NCBI RefSeq assembly: GCF_009856625.1
Contig: NZ_CP047241.1
Span: 1,240,001 to 1,304,000, forward strand
Source: Aquitalea denitrificans
Lineage (GTDB): Bacteria > Pseudomonadota > Gammaproteobacteria > Burkholderiales > Chromobacteriaceae
DNA: 64,000 nucleotides
Direction of reading: 5' to 3'
Both the position numbers and the translations under genes were made by a program. A model generated the notes under the pieces. The model ran no database searches, had not been told where the DNA came from, and worked only from the letters and a program-made list of their open reading frames with translations. Of the stretch, positions 8,602 through 17,889 are shown one piece after another; position 1 is the stretch's first letter; each line of letters starts with the position of its first letter.

Positions 8602-10380
8602 TTACAGCCGCGCGGCGAAGGCCTCGGCCGGGGTAAAGCCGATGATGCGGTCGCGCTCCTTGCCATTGGCGTCAAACAGGATGATGCCCGGCGGGCCGTA
8701 CAGGCCAAAGCGCTTGAGCAGGGCCTGATGCGCTGGCAGGTTGGTGGTGACATCGGCGCGCAGCAGCACATAGCCTTGCAGCTTGCTGGCTACGGCGGCT
8801 GCGGGGAAGGTGTCGCTTTCCATTTCCTTGCAAGAGACACACCAGTCGGCATAGAAATCCAGCAGCAGCGGCTTGCCGGCAGCCCGGGCCTCAGCCAGCT
8901 TGCTGTCCAGCTCGGCGCTGCTACCTATCGGGGCAAACATCGGTTGCTGGCTGGCACTGGCCTGGGCCTTGTTACCGGCCAGCCATTTCAGCGGGTAGCG
9001 TGGGTCGGTTTCCCCGGCCAGTGCGCCGGCTAGCTGGGCCGCGCCCACCAGAAACAGCATCAGGCCCAGGCCCTTGCCCAGCTTGTGGCTGATGTGGGCA
9101 TTGCCTGGCAGGGTTTCAAAGGCCTTGAGGAAGACTGCAGCCCCCACACACAGCGCCGCCCACAGCAGCAGTACCAGTGCAGCCGGCAGGAAGGGTCTGG
9201 CCATCCAGATGGCCAGACCCAGCATCAGCACCCCGAAGGTACTTTTCACTGCCTTCATCCAGCCACCGGCACGTGGCAGCACATGGCCGCCAAAGGTGCC
9301 GATCAGGATCAGCGGCAGGCCCAGTCCCAGTGCCATCGCATACAGGGCGGCACCACCCAGCACTGCGTCGCCGGTGCTACCGATATAACCCAGCGCCAGC
9401 GCCAGCGGCGGGGCCACGCAGGGGCCGATGATCAGTGCCGACAGCACACCCATGGCAAACACCGTGGCCAACTTGCCACCGGACAGGCGGTTGGAGGCAT
9501 CGGCCAGCCGGGACTGCAGGGCAGACGGCAGCTGGATGGTGTAGAGATCGAACATGGACAGCGCAAATACCACCATCAGTACGCTGGCACTCAGGATGAC
9601 GGCTGGTTGCTGCAGCCAGACGGTAAGCAGCGAACCGGTGAGCCCGGCAATGATGCCGATGACGGTATAGCTGAGCGCCAGTCCCTGCACATAAGTCAGC
9701 GACAGCCAGAAGCCGCGCCGGCGGGTGATGTGCTGGCCTTCACCGGCAATCAGTGAGGAAACAATGGGTAGCAGCGGATACATGCAGGCGGTAAAGGCCA
9801 TGCCGATGCCAGCCAAGAAAAAGCTGCCCAGCGCGGCCAGCCAGCCCTTGGCCGCCAGATTGCCGCCACTACCCGCCGGCTTTCCCGCAGCAGCATCCGC
9901 CAGCCAGCTGTTGCTGCCATTGCTGGCACTGCCGTAGGCATTGATGTCCAGATGATGGGTATAGGGCGGGTAGCACACCCCGGCAGTAGAGCAGCCCTGC
10001 AGCTTTACATGCAGCTTGAACTGCGCGGGCGCACCGGCATGCAAGGGCAGCTTGATCAGCTGCGGGCCGTGGTAAATCACCTGCTTGCCAAAGAAAGCGT
10101 CCTGCTTGATCTGGCCCGCCGGCAGCACCGGGCTGCCCAGCAGGCCGGCCGGCTCGGTGGTGAAGGATAGCCGGTCACGGTAGACGTAATAACTGTCGGC
10201 CACTTTCAGCTGCACCAGCAGGTGGTCCGGCTGGCGTTCCACGCTGACGGCAAAAGCCTTGTCCGGGGGGAGCAGGTCTTCCTGATTCACTGCCAGGGTG
10301 GTTGTGCTGACACCAAGCAGGCTGAGCAGCGCCAGCAGGCGCCACAAGGGGGATAACAGGCGTAACAGGGAGTGCGGCAT
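8602..10380 (-). CDS. dsbD: Thiol:disulfide interchange protein DsbD
   Basis: A 592-residue membrane reductant conduit carrying electrons from cytoplasmic thioredoxin to periplasmic DsbC/DsbG and cytochrome c maturation. A signal peptide (about 1-30) leads into the periplasmic alpha domain with its Cys pair (QGCSTAGVCYPP). The central eight-helix beta domain follows, with Cys in FTACMYPL and IGPCVAPPL. The C-terminal thioredoxin-like gamma domain has the active site YADWCVSCKE. All six redox cysteines are present. The gene diverges from the hydrolase at 10543 and seems monocistronic. Confidence 0.95.
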   Translation of the reverse strand: MPHSLLRLLSPLWRLLALLSLLGVSTTTLAVNQEDLLPPDKAFAVSVERQPDHLLVQLKVADSYYVYRDRLSFTTEPAGLLGSPVLPAGQIKQDAFFGKQVIYHGPQLIKLPLHAGAPAQFKLHVKLQGCSTAGVCYPPYTHHLDINAYGSASNGSNSWLADAAAGKPAGSGGNLAAKGWLAALGSFFLAGIGMAFTACMYPLLPIVSSLIAGEGQHITRRRGFWLSLTYVQGLALSYTVIGIIAGLTGSLLTVWLQQPAVILSASVLMVVFALSMFDLYTIQLPSALQSRLADASNRLSGGKLATVFAMGVLSALIIGPCVAPPLALALGYIGSTGDAVLGGAALYAMALGLGLPLILIGTFGGHVLPRAGGWMKAVKSTFGVLMLGLAIWMARPFLPAALVLLLWAALCVGAAVFLKAFETLPGNAHISHKLGKGLGLMLFLVGAAQLAGALAGETDPRYPLKWLAGNKAQASASQQPMFAPIGSSAELDSKLAEARAAGKPLLLDFYADWCVSCKEMESDTFPAAAVASKLQGYVLLRADVTTNLPAHQALLKRFGLYGPPGIILFDANGKERDRIIGFTPAEAFAARL

Positions 10381-10542
10381 GATGGTGCGTTATCTGGATG
10401 ATGCAAGGGTTGACCAGCAAGGTGCCAGCCGGTTCCGTGCTTTGGGCCGCGGGTGGGTGCAACCCGGTCACTGCGTCTGGCAAAACGCCATTTTACGGTA
10501 GTATCGAGCCATAACAAACAATAAAGGGCGCAACATCACATC

Positions 10543-11340
10543 ATGCAGGACATCATTCATTTTTCCCATGCCAACAGCTTCCCCGCCCCGGTGTACGGCA
10601 AGCTGCTGCGTGCACTGGGCCAGCACTACCAACTGGGCTGGCTGGATTGCATCGGCCACGACCCGCGCTATCCGGTGACGGACTGCTGGCCGCATCTGGT
10701 GGACGAAACCATTGCTGTGCTCAGCCGCTACCGCCAGCCAGTGATTGGCGTGGGTCATTCACTGGGCGGCTATCTGCTGTTTTATGCGGCCATCCGCGCA
10801 CCGGAACTGTTCAAGGCATTGGTGATCCTGGATTCGCCGCTGATGGGGCCACGCCGAGCCGGTTTCATCTGGCTGGCCAAGAAACTGGGGCTGATAGCCC
10901 GCATCACCCCCGGTGGCAATACCCTGGGACGGCGCGACAGCTGGGCCAGCGTGGAAATGATGCACGACTACTTTGCCCGCAAGCCGGCGTTTGCCCGTTT
11001 CGATCCGGACTGCCTGGCCGACTACGCCTTGCACGGCAGCGAGGACGATGGCCAGGGTGGGCGGCGGCTGCGCTTTCGGCCGCAGATCGAGCACCAGATC
11101 TACTGCGGCCTGCCGCATGATTTTCCACGCTATCGGGGGCAGTTGACGGTGCCGACGGCTTTTGTGGCCGCCAGCCGGCACGATGTGGTGCGCCCGTCCG
11201 ACCTGCGCTACATGCAGCGGCACTTTGGCATGCAGCTGCATGAAGTGGCGGGCAGCCATCTGTTTCCACTGGAAGCGCCACAGCAGACGGCGCAGACCAT
11301 TCTGCAATTGCTGCCCGGCCTGCAGGCCGCGGCTCAGTAA
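10543..11340 (+). CDS. Alpha/beta hydrolase
   Basis: A 265-residue alpha/beta hydrolase. The nucleophile elbow GVGHSLGGYLL (about residues 68-78) carries the catalytic Ser. HANSFPAPVY near the N-terminus could supply oxyanion-hole residues, and SHLFPLEAP near the C-terminus supplies the catalytic His. There is no signal peptide, so it is cytoplasmic. The substrate cannot be told from sequence. Its stop overlaps the 3' end of the convergent DUF4010 gene by 7 bp. Confidence 0.83.
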   Translation: MQDIIHFSHANSFPAPVYGKLLRALGQHYQLGWLDCIGHDPRYPVTDCWPHLVDETIAVLSRYRQPVIGVGHSLGGYLLFYAAIRAPELFKALVILDSPLMGPRRAGFIWLAKKLGLIARITPGGNTLGRRDSWASVEMMHDYFARKPAFARFDPDCLADYALHGSEDDGQGGRRLRFRPQIEHQIYCGLPHDFPRYRGQLTVPTAFVAASRHDVVRPSDLRYMQRHFGMQLHEVAGSHLFPLEAPQQTAQTILQLLPGLQAAAQ

Positions 11341-12626
11341 CTGCTGGCCAGCACCAGCAAACCGGCCAGCATGCCGCCGCTGGCCGCCAGTAGGGTCGGC
11401 AGGCAGCGGCGCGCCAGCGCACTGCCGCCCAGGCTGGCAATCAGGCTGAACTTGAACACATTGTTGGCGCTGATAGCCAGCGCCAACGTAGTAGCCACTT
11501 GCTGGCCGTCCAGCCGGTTTTCACCAAACAGGTTGAAAGCCGTCAGCGAGATGGCATCCACATCGTTAAGGCCGGAAATCAGCGCCACCACATACACACC
11601 CTTGCTGCCGAATTCGGCATTCAGCCAGGCGGCGCAAAACATCACCAGCGCAAACATGGCACCAAAGCCTAGTGCCAGCTTCATTTCGGAAGGGTTGCTC
11701 AGTTGCAGCTCCGGCTGTGGCTGGCCGTTATTGTGCTGGCGCAGCTGCCACAGTGCCGTGCTCAACCCGCACAGCAGGCCGGGCAGCAACACCCAGGCAG
11801 CCGCCGGTAGCACACTGGTTTGTACCACTGCGGCCAGCACCAGCAGCCGCACAAACAGCACCAGATTGGCCAGCAGGATGACGGCCGTACCCAGGTTGAG
11901 CGACAGCGGATTGGCGCGTGCTTCGCGGGCGTAGATCAGGCTGGTGGCGGTAGAGGACACCAAGCCGCCCAGTATGCCCAGCAGCGGGCCACCCACTTTC
12001 TGCCCCAGTAATTTGACTGCCAGATAGCCGGACAGGCTGATGCCCACGATCAGTGTCACCATCAGCCACACCTGATGCGGGTTCACCGCCTGATAGGGGC
12101 CGAAGGTGCGGTTGGGCAGCAAGGGCAGGACGATGAAGGACAGGGCAGCAAACTGCAGCAGCGACAGCAGGTCGCGCCGGTCCAGTTTGTGGGTGAGGCC
12201 GGACAGCTCGGGCTTGAGGTAGAGCAGGGCGGTGGCAACAATGCCCACTGCTACGGCAACGCCGCCATATCCGTGCCATACCAGCGCGCCCAGGCAGTAG
12301 ATGACCAGCAAGGAGGCCACGGTGGTGGTGCGCGGCTCGGTCTTGTCGCTGTCGGCGCAGCGTTCCGGCAGAAAGCCGAAGGAGGCCACGGCCAGCAGGC
12401 CGACGGTTTGCAGCAGCACGCCATGCGTGGGGGCATCCAGCATGGCGGCCAGGGTGCCGAAGATGGCGGTGAGCGGAAAGGTGCGGATGCCCGCCAGGGT
12501 GTGGTGCTTGCGTTCGCGCTCCACCCCCATCAACAGGCCGATGGCCAGACTGGTGACAAACAGCGGCAGCGCCTCGAAAGGGCTGCCTTTGAGGTTCAGC
12601 CATGTTGCCAGATCAAAACTGCCCAT
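11334..12626 (-). CDS. MgtC/SapB-DUF4010 integral membrane protein
   Basis: A 430-residue polytopic protein. The N-terminal third has the MgtC-like SLAIGLLMGVERERK motif with an Arg/Glu cluster inside a hydrophobic stretch. The C-terminal part is DUF4010-like, with about eight further hydrophobic segments and a VALISGLNDVDAISLTAF signature. Family members are inner-membrane proteins of unproven function. It is 18 nt downstream of dxs and may be read through from the xseB-ispA-dxs operon. Its 3' end overlaps the convergent hydrolase. Confidence 0.82.
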   Translation of the reverse strand: MGSFDLATWLNLKGSPFEALPLFVTSLAIGLLMGVERERKHHTLAGIRTFPLTAIFGTLAAMLDAPTHGVLLQTVGLLAVASFGFLPERCADSDKTEPRTTTVASLLVIYCLGALVWHGYGGVAVAVGIVATALLYLKPELSGLTHKLDRRDLLSLLQFAALSFIVLPLLPNRTFGPYQAVNPHQVWLMVTLIVGISLSGYLAVKLLGQKVGGPLLGILGGLVSSTATSLIYAREARANPLSLNLGTAVILLANLVLFVRLLVLAAVVQTSVLPAAAWVLLPGLLCGLSTALWQLRQHNNGQPQPELQLSNPSEMKLALGFGAMFALVMFCAAWLNAEFGSKGVYVVALISGLNDVDAISLTAFNLFGENRLDGQQVATTLALAISANNVFKFSLIASLGGSALARRCLPTLLAASGGMLAGLLVLASSY

Positions 12627-12644
12627 GACGTCGCCTCGTATTGT

Positions 12645-14498
12645 TTATTGTTGGGGCAACCAGTTGCGGATGCTCTCTTCAATGCCCGCTGCATTCAGGC
12701 CGCAATCAGCCAGCAATACCGTGGGGTCGCCATGTTCAACATAGTCGTCCGGCAGGCCCAGCAGCAAGGCAGGCTTGACGATGCCCATGGCCTGCATGGC
12801 CTCCAGACAGCCAGAGCCTGCGCCGCCCATCACCACGTTTTCTTCCACGGTGACGATGTAGTCATGCGTTTCTGCCAGCTGGCGGATCAGGCCGGTATCC
12901 AGCGGTTTGACAAAGCGCATGTCGGCTACCGAGGCATCCAGCGCTTCTGCGGCTGCCAGTGCCGGTGCCACCATGCTGCCAAAAGCCAGAATCGCCACCT
13001 TGCCCTGGCCGCTGCGACGCAATACACCCTTGCCTACCGGCAGGGCGCTCATTTCCTGCTGGATCTCCACGCCGGGGCCTACGCCGCGCGGGTAGCGCAC
13101 GGCGGTGGGGCTGTCCATGCAGAAGGCGGTGTACAGCAGTTGGCGGCATTCGTTTTCGTCAGATGGAGCCAGCACCGTCATGTTGGGAATGCAGCGCAGG
13201 AAGGAAATGTCGAAGGCACCGGCATGTGTGGGGCCGTCGGCACCCACCAGACCAGCGCGGTCGATGGCAAACATTACCGGCAGATTCTGCAGCGCCACAT
13301 CGTGGATCAGCTGGTCGTAGCCGCGTTGCAGGAAGGTGGAGTAAATCGCCACCACCGGCTTGGCACCATCACAGGCGAGGCCGGCGGCAAAGGTGACCGC
13401 ATGCTGCTCGGCAATGGCCACGTCGAAGTAGCGGTCCGGGTGCTCCTTCTCGAAACGCACCAGGCCGGAGCCTTCGCGCATGGCCGGGGTGATGCCCACC
13501 AGACGCTTGTCCAGCTTGGCCATATCGCAAATCCAGTCGCCAAACACCTGGGTGTACTGCGGCTTGCCACCACTCTTGCCACCGGCCAGGCCATTGGCCG
13601 GGTCGAACTTGGTGACGCCGTGGTATTTCACCGGGTCGTTCTCGGCCAGTTTGTAGCCGTGGCCCTTCTTGGTGACGATATGCAGGAACTGCGGCCCTTT
13701 CAGGCTGCGGATGTTCTTCAGCGTATCCACCAGCACGTCCAGATCGTGCCCGTCGATCGGGCCGATATAGTTGAAGCCGAATTCCTCGAACAGCGTACCG
13801 GGGGTGAAGAAGCCCTTGACGTGCTCTTCCACCTTGCTGGCAATTTCCTTCAAGGGCGGGGCCATGCCCAGCACCTTGCTGGAGCCCTCGCGCATGGCGG
13901 CGTAAAAGCGGCCTGACATCAGCTTGGCCAGATAATTGTTCAGCGCGCCCACATTGGGCGAAATCGACATATCGTTGTCGTTGAGGATGACCAGCAGGTT
14001 GGTATCCATCGCCCCGGCGTTGTTCAGCGCTTCGAAAGCCTGACCGGCGGTCATCGCGCCATCGCCGATGATGGCCACGCATTTGCGGTCCAGCCCTTGC
14101 AGTTTGGCGGCGGCCGCCATGCCCAGCGCCGCACCGATGGAGGTGGACGAATGGCCGACGCCAAAAGTGTCGTAAGGGGATTCCTCGCGCTTGGGGAAGC
14201 CCGCCAGCCCACCTTTCTGCCGCATGCTGCCCATGCGCTCGCGGCGGCCGGTGAGAATCTTGTGCGGATAAGTCTGGTGACCCACGTCCCATACCAGACG
14301 GTCGTCCGGGGTGTTGAACACATAGTGTAGGGCGATGGTCAGCTCGATGCTGCCCAGGTTGGACGCAAAATGGCCACCGGTCTTGCTGACCGTATCGACC
14401 AGGAATTCGCGCAGTTCCGTCGCCAGTTGCGGCAGTTGCTGGCGGCCCAGCGCACGCAGGTCGGAGGGCTGATGAATGGTGTCGAGCAGCGGAGTCAT
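12645..14498 (-). CDS. dxs: 1-deoxy-D-xylulose-5-phosphate synthase
   Basis: A 617-residue thiamine-diphosphate enzyme condensing pyruvate and glyceraldehyde-3-phosphate in the first step of the MEP isoprenoid pathway. Visible features are WDVGHQTYPHKILTGR (catalytic His region), the ThDP-binding GDGAMTAGQAFEALNNAG and the transketolase pyrimidine domain DRAGLVGADGPTHAG. The ATG at 14496-14498 gives the standard N-terminus (MTPLLDTI). It lies 16 nt after ispA, the usual arrangement. Confidence 0.97.
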   Translation of the reverse strand: MTPLLDTIHQPSDLRALGRQQLPQLATELREFLVDTVSKTGGHFASNLGSIELTIALHYVFNTPDDRLVWDVGHQTYPHKILTGRRERMGSMRQKGGLAGFPKREESPYDTFGVGHSSTSIGAALGMAAAAKLQGLDRKCVAIIGDGAMTAGQAFEALNNAGAMDTNLLVILNDNDMSISPNVGALNNYLAKLMSGRFYAAMREGSSKVLGMAPPLKEIASKVEEHVKGFFTPGTLFEEFGFNYIGPIDGHDLDVLVDTLKNIRSLKGPQFLHIVTKKGHGYKLAENDPVKYHGVTKFDPANGLAGGKSGGKPQYTQVFGDWICDMAKLDKRLVGITPAMREGSGLVRFEKEHPDRYFDVAIAEQHAVTFAAGLACDGAKPVVAIYSTFLQRGYDQLIHDVALQNLPVMFAIDRAGLVGADGPTHAGAFDISFLRCIPNMTVLAPSDENECRQLLYTAFCMDSPTAVRYPRGVGPGVEIQQEMSALPVGKGVLRRSGQGKVAILAFGSMVAPALAAAEALDASVADMRFVKPLDTGLIRQLAETHDYIVTVEENVVMGGAGSGCLEAMQAMGIVKPALLLGLPDDYVEHGDPTVLLADCGLNAAGIEESIRNWLPQQ

Positions 14499-14514
14499 TG
14501 TTGTTCTTCTGCGG

Positions 14515-15411
14515 TTAAAACGAGCGGGCCACAATGTAGTCGGCCAGTTGTTTCAGTCTATCGGCAGCCGGGCCAAAGTCTTCCAGCGCGGCAAAGGCCT
14601 GCTCGCGCAGCTCGCGGGCAAACTGTTTGGCCTCGGCCAAGCCCATCAGGCTGACGTAAGTGGGCTTGTCGTTGGCGGCGTCCTTGCCGGCGGTCTTGCC
14701 CAGCGTGGCGGTGTCGGCTTCGCAGTCCAGCACGTCATCCACCACCTGGAAGGCCAGGCCAATGCGCTTGGCAAAGATGTCCAGCTGTTCGGTCTGCTTT
14801 GCGCTCAAGGGCGTGCCGGCCATCGCGCCCAGCAGCACCGCGGCGCGGATCAGCGCACCGGTTTTCAGCATGTGCATGAACTCCAGCTCGGGCAGGTTCA
14901 GCGTCTGGCCCACGCTGGAGAGGTCGATGGCCTGACCACCGGCCATGCCGCCATGGCCGGAAGCGCGCGCCAGTGTGTGGCACATGGCCAGCTGGCTGGT
15001 CGGGCTCACGCCTTCCAGCGGGGTGGCAATCAGCTCGAATGCCAGGGTTTGCAGGGCATCGCCCACCAACAGGGCAGTGGCTTCGTCGTACTCCACATGA
15101 CAGGTGGGCTTGCCACGGCGCAGCACATCGTCGTCCATGCAGGGCAGGTCGTCGTGTACCAGCGAATAGGCGTGGATCATCTCCACCGCCGCCGCCACGC
15201 GTGCCAGGTTTTCCGCGCTGGCACCGCTTAATTCGCCTGCGGCAAAAGCCAGCAGCGGCCGCACCCGTTTGCCGCCTTCCAGCGTGGCATAGCGCATGGC
15301 CTGATGCAGGCGCTGCGGCAAGGTGTCCGCCGAGGGCAGAAAGCGGGCGAGGGCGGTTTCCATGGTTTGCTGGATCTGCGTCATCCAGCCGATGAAGGAT
15401 TCATTGGCCAT
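14515..15411 (-). CDS. ispA: (2E,6E)-farnesyl diphosphate synthase
   Basis: A 298-residue all-helical prenyltransferase. The first Asp-rich motif is DDLPCMDDD and the second is the DDVLD sequence within VVDDVLDCEAD. GGKRVRPLL binds the diphosphate. It makes farnesyl diphosphate from IPP and DMAPP/GPP for quinones and undecaprenyl carrier lipid. Its start overlaps the 3' end of xseB by 11 nt, suggesting translational coupling, and dxs follows. Confidence 0.96.
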   Translation of the reverse strand: MANESFIGWMTQIQQTMETALARFLPSADTLPQRLHQAMRYATLEGGKRVRPLLAFAAGELSGASAENLARVAAAVEMIHAYSLVHDDLPCMDDDVLRRGKPTCHVEYDEATALLVGDALQTLAFELIATPLEGVSPTSQLAMCHTLARASGHGGMAGGQAIDLSSVGQTLNLPELEFMHMLKTGALIRAAVLLGAMAGTPLSAKQTEQLDIFAKRIGLAFQVVDDVLDCEADTATLGKTAGKDAANDKPTYVSLMGLAEAKQFARELREQAFAALEDFGPAADRLKQLADYIVARSF

Positions 15412-15634
15412 TACTGAGGTCCAGCGGTTTGAGTTCGTCGTTTTCCAGAATTTTCAATTGCTGCTCGGCGTCGGACAATTTGCCCTGGCAGAACTTGATC
15501 AGCTCGATGCCTTGCTTGTAGGACGCGAGCGCCGTTTCCAGCGGCACATCGCCGCCTTCCATCGCCTGGATGATGTCCTCCAGCTGCGCCAGCGCGGTTT
15601 CAAAGCTGGCCGGGGCTTTGGCGGATTTCGCCAT
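15401..15634 (-). CDS. xseB: Exodeoxyribonuclease VII small subunit
   Basis: A 77-residue protein of the expected size. FETALAQLEDIIQAMEGGDVPLE and the following LASYKQGIELIKFCQ are the two-helix hallmark of XseB, which binds XseA in exonuclease VII, a single-strand-specific nuclease. The ATG at 15632-15634 has AAGGAA upstream and is preferred over two ATGs further 5'. First gene of xseB-ispA-dxs, the classic proteobacterial order. Confidence 0.95.
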   Translation of the reverse strand: MAKSAKAPASFETALAQLEDIIQAMEGGDVPLETALASYKQGIELIKFCQGKLSDAEQQLKILENDELKPLDLSNGQ

Positions 15635-15797
15635 GGCGTTTTCCTTGTCGCAAAATCGGTAGTCGGCCATTTTATTCCATTTCCACGGCAACACGATAAC
15701 TTTGTCAGGCCCGGCTACGGCGGTGAAACTGCTTTAGCAATGCTGCCCGGATAGTGTAGGGTTTCGCCTGTTTCCCTGATTTTGACAAGGCTACCCA

Positions 15798-16631
15798 GTG
15801 TCCCACCCCCCTTGCATTCTGATTACCGGCTGCTCCAGCGGTATTGGCTATCACACGGCAAAACTGTTCTCCCAGCGCGGCTGGCGCGTATTTGCCAGCT
15901 GCCGCAGCGCTGCCGATGTTGAGCGGCTACAGGCCGAGGGACTGGAAAGCTTGCAACTGGATGTTACCGACAGCGCTTCCATTCACCGCGCACTGCAAAC
16001 CGTGCTGGGGCAGACTGGCGGTCGGCTGGACGCCCTGTTCAACAATGCAGGTTTCGGCCAGCCCGGTGCGGTAGAGGACATTCACCGCCAGGCCATGCGC
16101 GAGCAGTTCGAAACCAATCTGTTCGGCCCGTGGGAACTCACCAACGCCGTACTGCCCGTCATGCGGGCCCAGGGCCATGGCCGCATCATCTATAACAGCT
16201 CGATTCTGGGTTTTGCCGCCATGCGCTGGCGCGGCGCCTACAACGCCAGCAAGTTCGCCATGGAAGGCATGTGCGACACCCTGCGCCAGGAGCTGCACGG
16301 TACGGGGATTTTTGTGTCGCTGGTGGAGCCGGGGCCGATTGAAAGCCGCTTCCGCCCCAATGCCTTGCAGCGCTTTCTGAAAAATATCGATGTGGTTGGC
16401 AGCGTGCATCGCGCGGAGTACGAACGCCAACTGGTGCGCCTGAAAAAAGAAGGCCACGCCGCGCCATTCACCCTGCCCGCCACCGCCGTGGGCGAGGCGG
16501 TATGGCAAGCAGTCAACGCCCGCCGTCCCAAGGCCCGCTACCGCATCACCAAGCCCACCAAGGTGTTCTGGGTACTGCGTCGCCTGCTGTCCACCCGCGC
16601 TTTTGACTGGGCGCTGCGCAAGGCGGTGTAA
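15798..16631 (+). CDS. Short-chain dehydrogenase/reductase
   Basis: A 277-residue classical SDR. The cofactor motif is GCSSGIG (about 12-18), followed by LDVTD, NNAG, an active-site Ser in YNSSILG and the catalytic YNASK. The C-terminal extension (about 220-277, Arg-rich) is typical of SDRs annotated as oxidoreductases of unknown substrate. The start is GTG, with AAGG 9 nt upstream. It diverges from xseB. Confidence 0.85.
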   Translation: MSHPPCILITGCSSGIGYHTAKLFSQRGWRVFASCRSAADVERLQAEGLESLQLDVTDSASIHRALQTVLGQTGGRLDALFNNAGFGQPGAVEDIHRQAMREQFETNLFGPWELTNAVLPVMRAQGHGRIIYNSSILGFAAMRWRGAYNASKFAMEGMCDTLRQELHGTGIFVSLVEPGPIESRFRPNALQRFLKNIDVVGSVHRAEYERQLVRLKKEGHAAPFTLPATAVGEAVWQAVNARRPKARYRITKPTKVFWVLRRLLSTRAFDWALRKAV

Positions 16632-16636
16632 CAGAA

Positions 16637-16654
16637 GGCAGCCATCAGGCTGCC
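16637..16654. terminator. Short stem-loop between convergent genes
   Basis: GGCAGCC-ATCA-GGCTGCC is a perfect 7-bp stem between the SDR stop and the stop of the next gene. There is no T-run, so termination is uncertain. Confidence 0.4.
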
Positions 16655-16666
16655 TCGCTTCGCTGC

Positions 16667-17344
16667 TTAGTCTCCATCCCTTCCGCGTGCCATTTCCCGC
16701 CACGCCTGCTTGTCCATCCGCAGCGCCAGTTGCTGATGGCAGGCCGCCACCAGTTTCATCAAGTCACCGTTCGGCATGCCCAGGCCCTTGGGCCGTGCAA
16801 TTTCATCTGCCAGCGCCTGCAGTGGTGTGGCGCTGCATTCCAGCGGACTGAGTCGGCCATGGCTATGGCGGCGCGGGTGGTCCGGGGTGTAATTCAGCGT
16901 CAGCAGCCAGTGGGCGTGCTGCCAGTTTTCTTCCTGCTGCAGCACGGTTTGCAGTACGGCATGGCTGATTTGCTGCCCCGCTTCGGCCGCCAGGCTGAGG
17001 GCTTGCTCCCAGCGTGGGGCCTGCGGTGGCAGCTGGTGCAGGGCTGGGAGCAGTTCGCGGCTTAGCCAGCGGCGTAGCTGGCGGGCGGCGGGTTTGCGGC
17101 TGCGGCGCAGGACTTGCAGCAGGGCGGGCAGTGGCCAACTGGGCGGGGTTTGGTCGTCGGGTTGGTGTGCGTGTGTTTCCAGTTGCTGGCGGAGTTGTTC
17201 GGTGAGGTGTGGGCCGATGGCGGCGGCCAGGTCGGCGATGGCGAGCAGGGGCGGGATGTGGTGGAGGGTGAGGCGGATGGGTTTGCCGAGGTAGTGGAGG
17301 GTGAGGGGTGGTGGGGTTTTTGCGGATTTGTTTTCTGCGGACAT
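16667..17344 (-). CDS. Hypothetical protein (225 aa), cytoplasmic
   Basis: I do not recognise this protein with confidence. It is 225 residues, rich in Leu, Gln, His and Arg, with no signal peptide or membrane segment. Residues about 15-45 (HYLGKPIRLTLHHIPPLLAI) followed by RKPAARQLRRWLSRELLPAL vaguely recall the N-terminal BRO/antirepressor fold of phage regulators, but this is weak. The ATG has GGAG 8 nt upstream. It sits directly beside the repeat-rich accessory segment and may belong to it. Confidence 0.55.
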   Translation of the reverse strand: MSAENKSAKTPPPLTLHYLGKPIRLTLHHIPPLLAIADLAAAIGPHLTEQLRQQLETHAHQPDDQTPPSWPLPALLQVLRRSRKPAARQLRRWLSRELLPALHQLPPQAPRWEQALSLAAEAGQQISHAVLQTVLQQEENWQHAHWLLTLNYTPDHPRRHSHGRLSPLECSATPLQALADEIARPKGLGMPNGDLMKLVAACHQQLALRMDKQAWREMARGRDGD

Positions 17345-17542
17345 GGTGATGTCTCCATCAATATGGTGGTAGAGGATTTCCTGTCCGGATAATCAGGTCG
17401 CCAAACCCGGTTGCGCTATTTAAGTGCAACTCGCAAAGGCTAAACAGCAAGCGGGTGAGTCGCAAGGGTTGGAGGCATGGAGCAGGCTGGCAAGTGGTGC
17501 AGGTGGTGTTCTTGCATCCGCTGCTGCGGATGATGTGTTGAG

Positions 17543-17770
17543 TGCCGCTTCCGCGCGGCGGACGGGAAGGAGGGCTTGCCTGGCCAAGCCCTCCTTCACC
17601 TCCAAGGCCACCCCGGCAAGCATGGCCTGCGGCTGCCCTCCGGGGCCTGCCCCTGCTGCGGCACGGCTGGAACTCGCGATTGGCTAACGTCCAATCGCTC
17701 AAACAGCCAGCCACTTAAAACCGCAGCAGCGCCACCCGTCGGCAAGCTTGACGGGGCCGGTGGGCGCGTT
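17543..17770 (+). repeat. Dispersed hairpin repeat, copy B (long form)
   Basis: It starts with a GC-rich block (17543-17638) that matches copy C at 93 of 96 positions and contains a 13-bp perfect stem, 17566-17578 with 17585-17597. The variable-stem hairpin follows: GCGATTGG (17676-17683), loop CTAACGT, CCAATCGC (17691-17698). Then come a CTTAA box and a third hairpin CCCGTC (17735-17740) / GACGGG (17750-17755). Confidence 0.88.
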
Positions 17771-17821
17771 GGTGCGGTGGGGAATCTAGCAGCTAAGACG
17801 ATTTCGGATGCCACCGAATAG

Positions 17822-17850
17822 ATTTCTGCTTTCGACCCAAAGTGGTCATG
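17822..17850 (-). repeat. Short GACCCAAAG repeat, copy 1
   Basis: Read on the minus strand this is TGACCACTTTGGGTCGAAAG followed by CAGAAAT. Relatives lie at 18229 and 18881, with a diverged relative on the plus strand near 19575. The copies separate the three small minus-strand genes of this segment. Confidence 0.6.
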
Positions 17851-17889
17851 TTACAAAGCGTTGATTGTTATGGCTTGTATTTTCATTCT

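Larger units (their letters stand above)
17345..17889. other. Gene-free repeat-rich segment
   Basis: There is no credible gene here. It holds repeat copy B, the first short GACCCAAAG repeat, and near 17410-17434 a small hairpin of GTTGC and GCAAC around TATTTAA. Open frames across it translate only the repeat. Confidence 0.7.

Noticed and set aside
12075..13916. A 613-codon plus-strand open frame opposite dxs
   Set aside because: It is antisense to the well-conserved dxs and DUF4010 genes; the Gln/His/Gly-rich composition is the usual shadow of a GC-rich gene.
17358..17714. Open frames over the hairpin repeats (also 19729-20094)
   Set aside because: They translate repeat DNA into the same HACRGGLGGEGGLGQASPP-type peptide in copies B and C; similarity is due to the repeat and not to a protein family.
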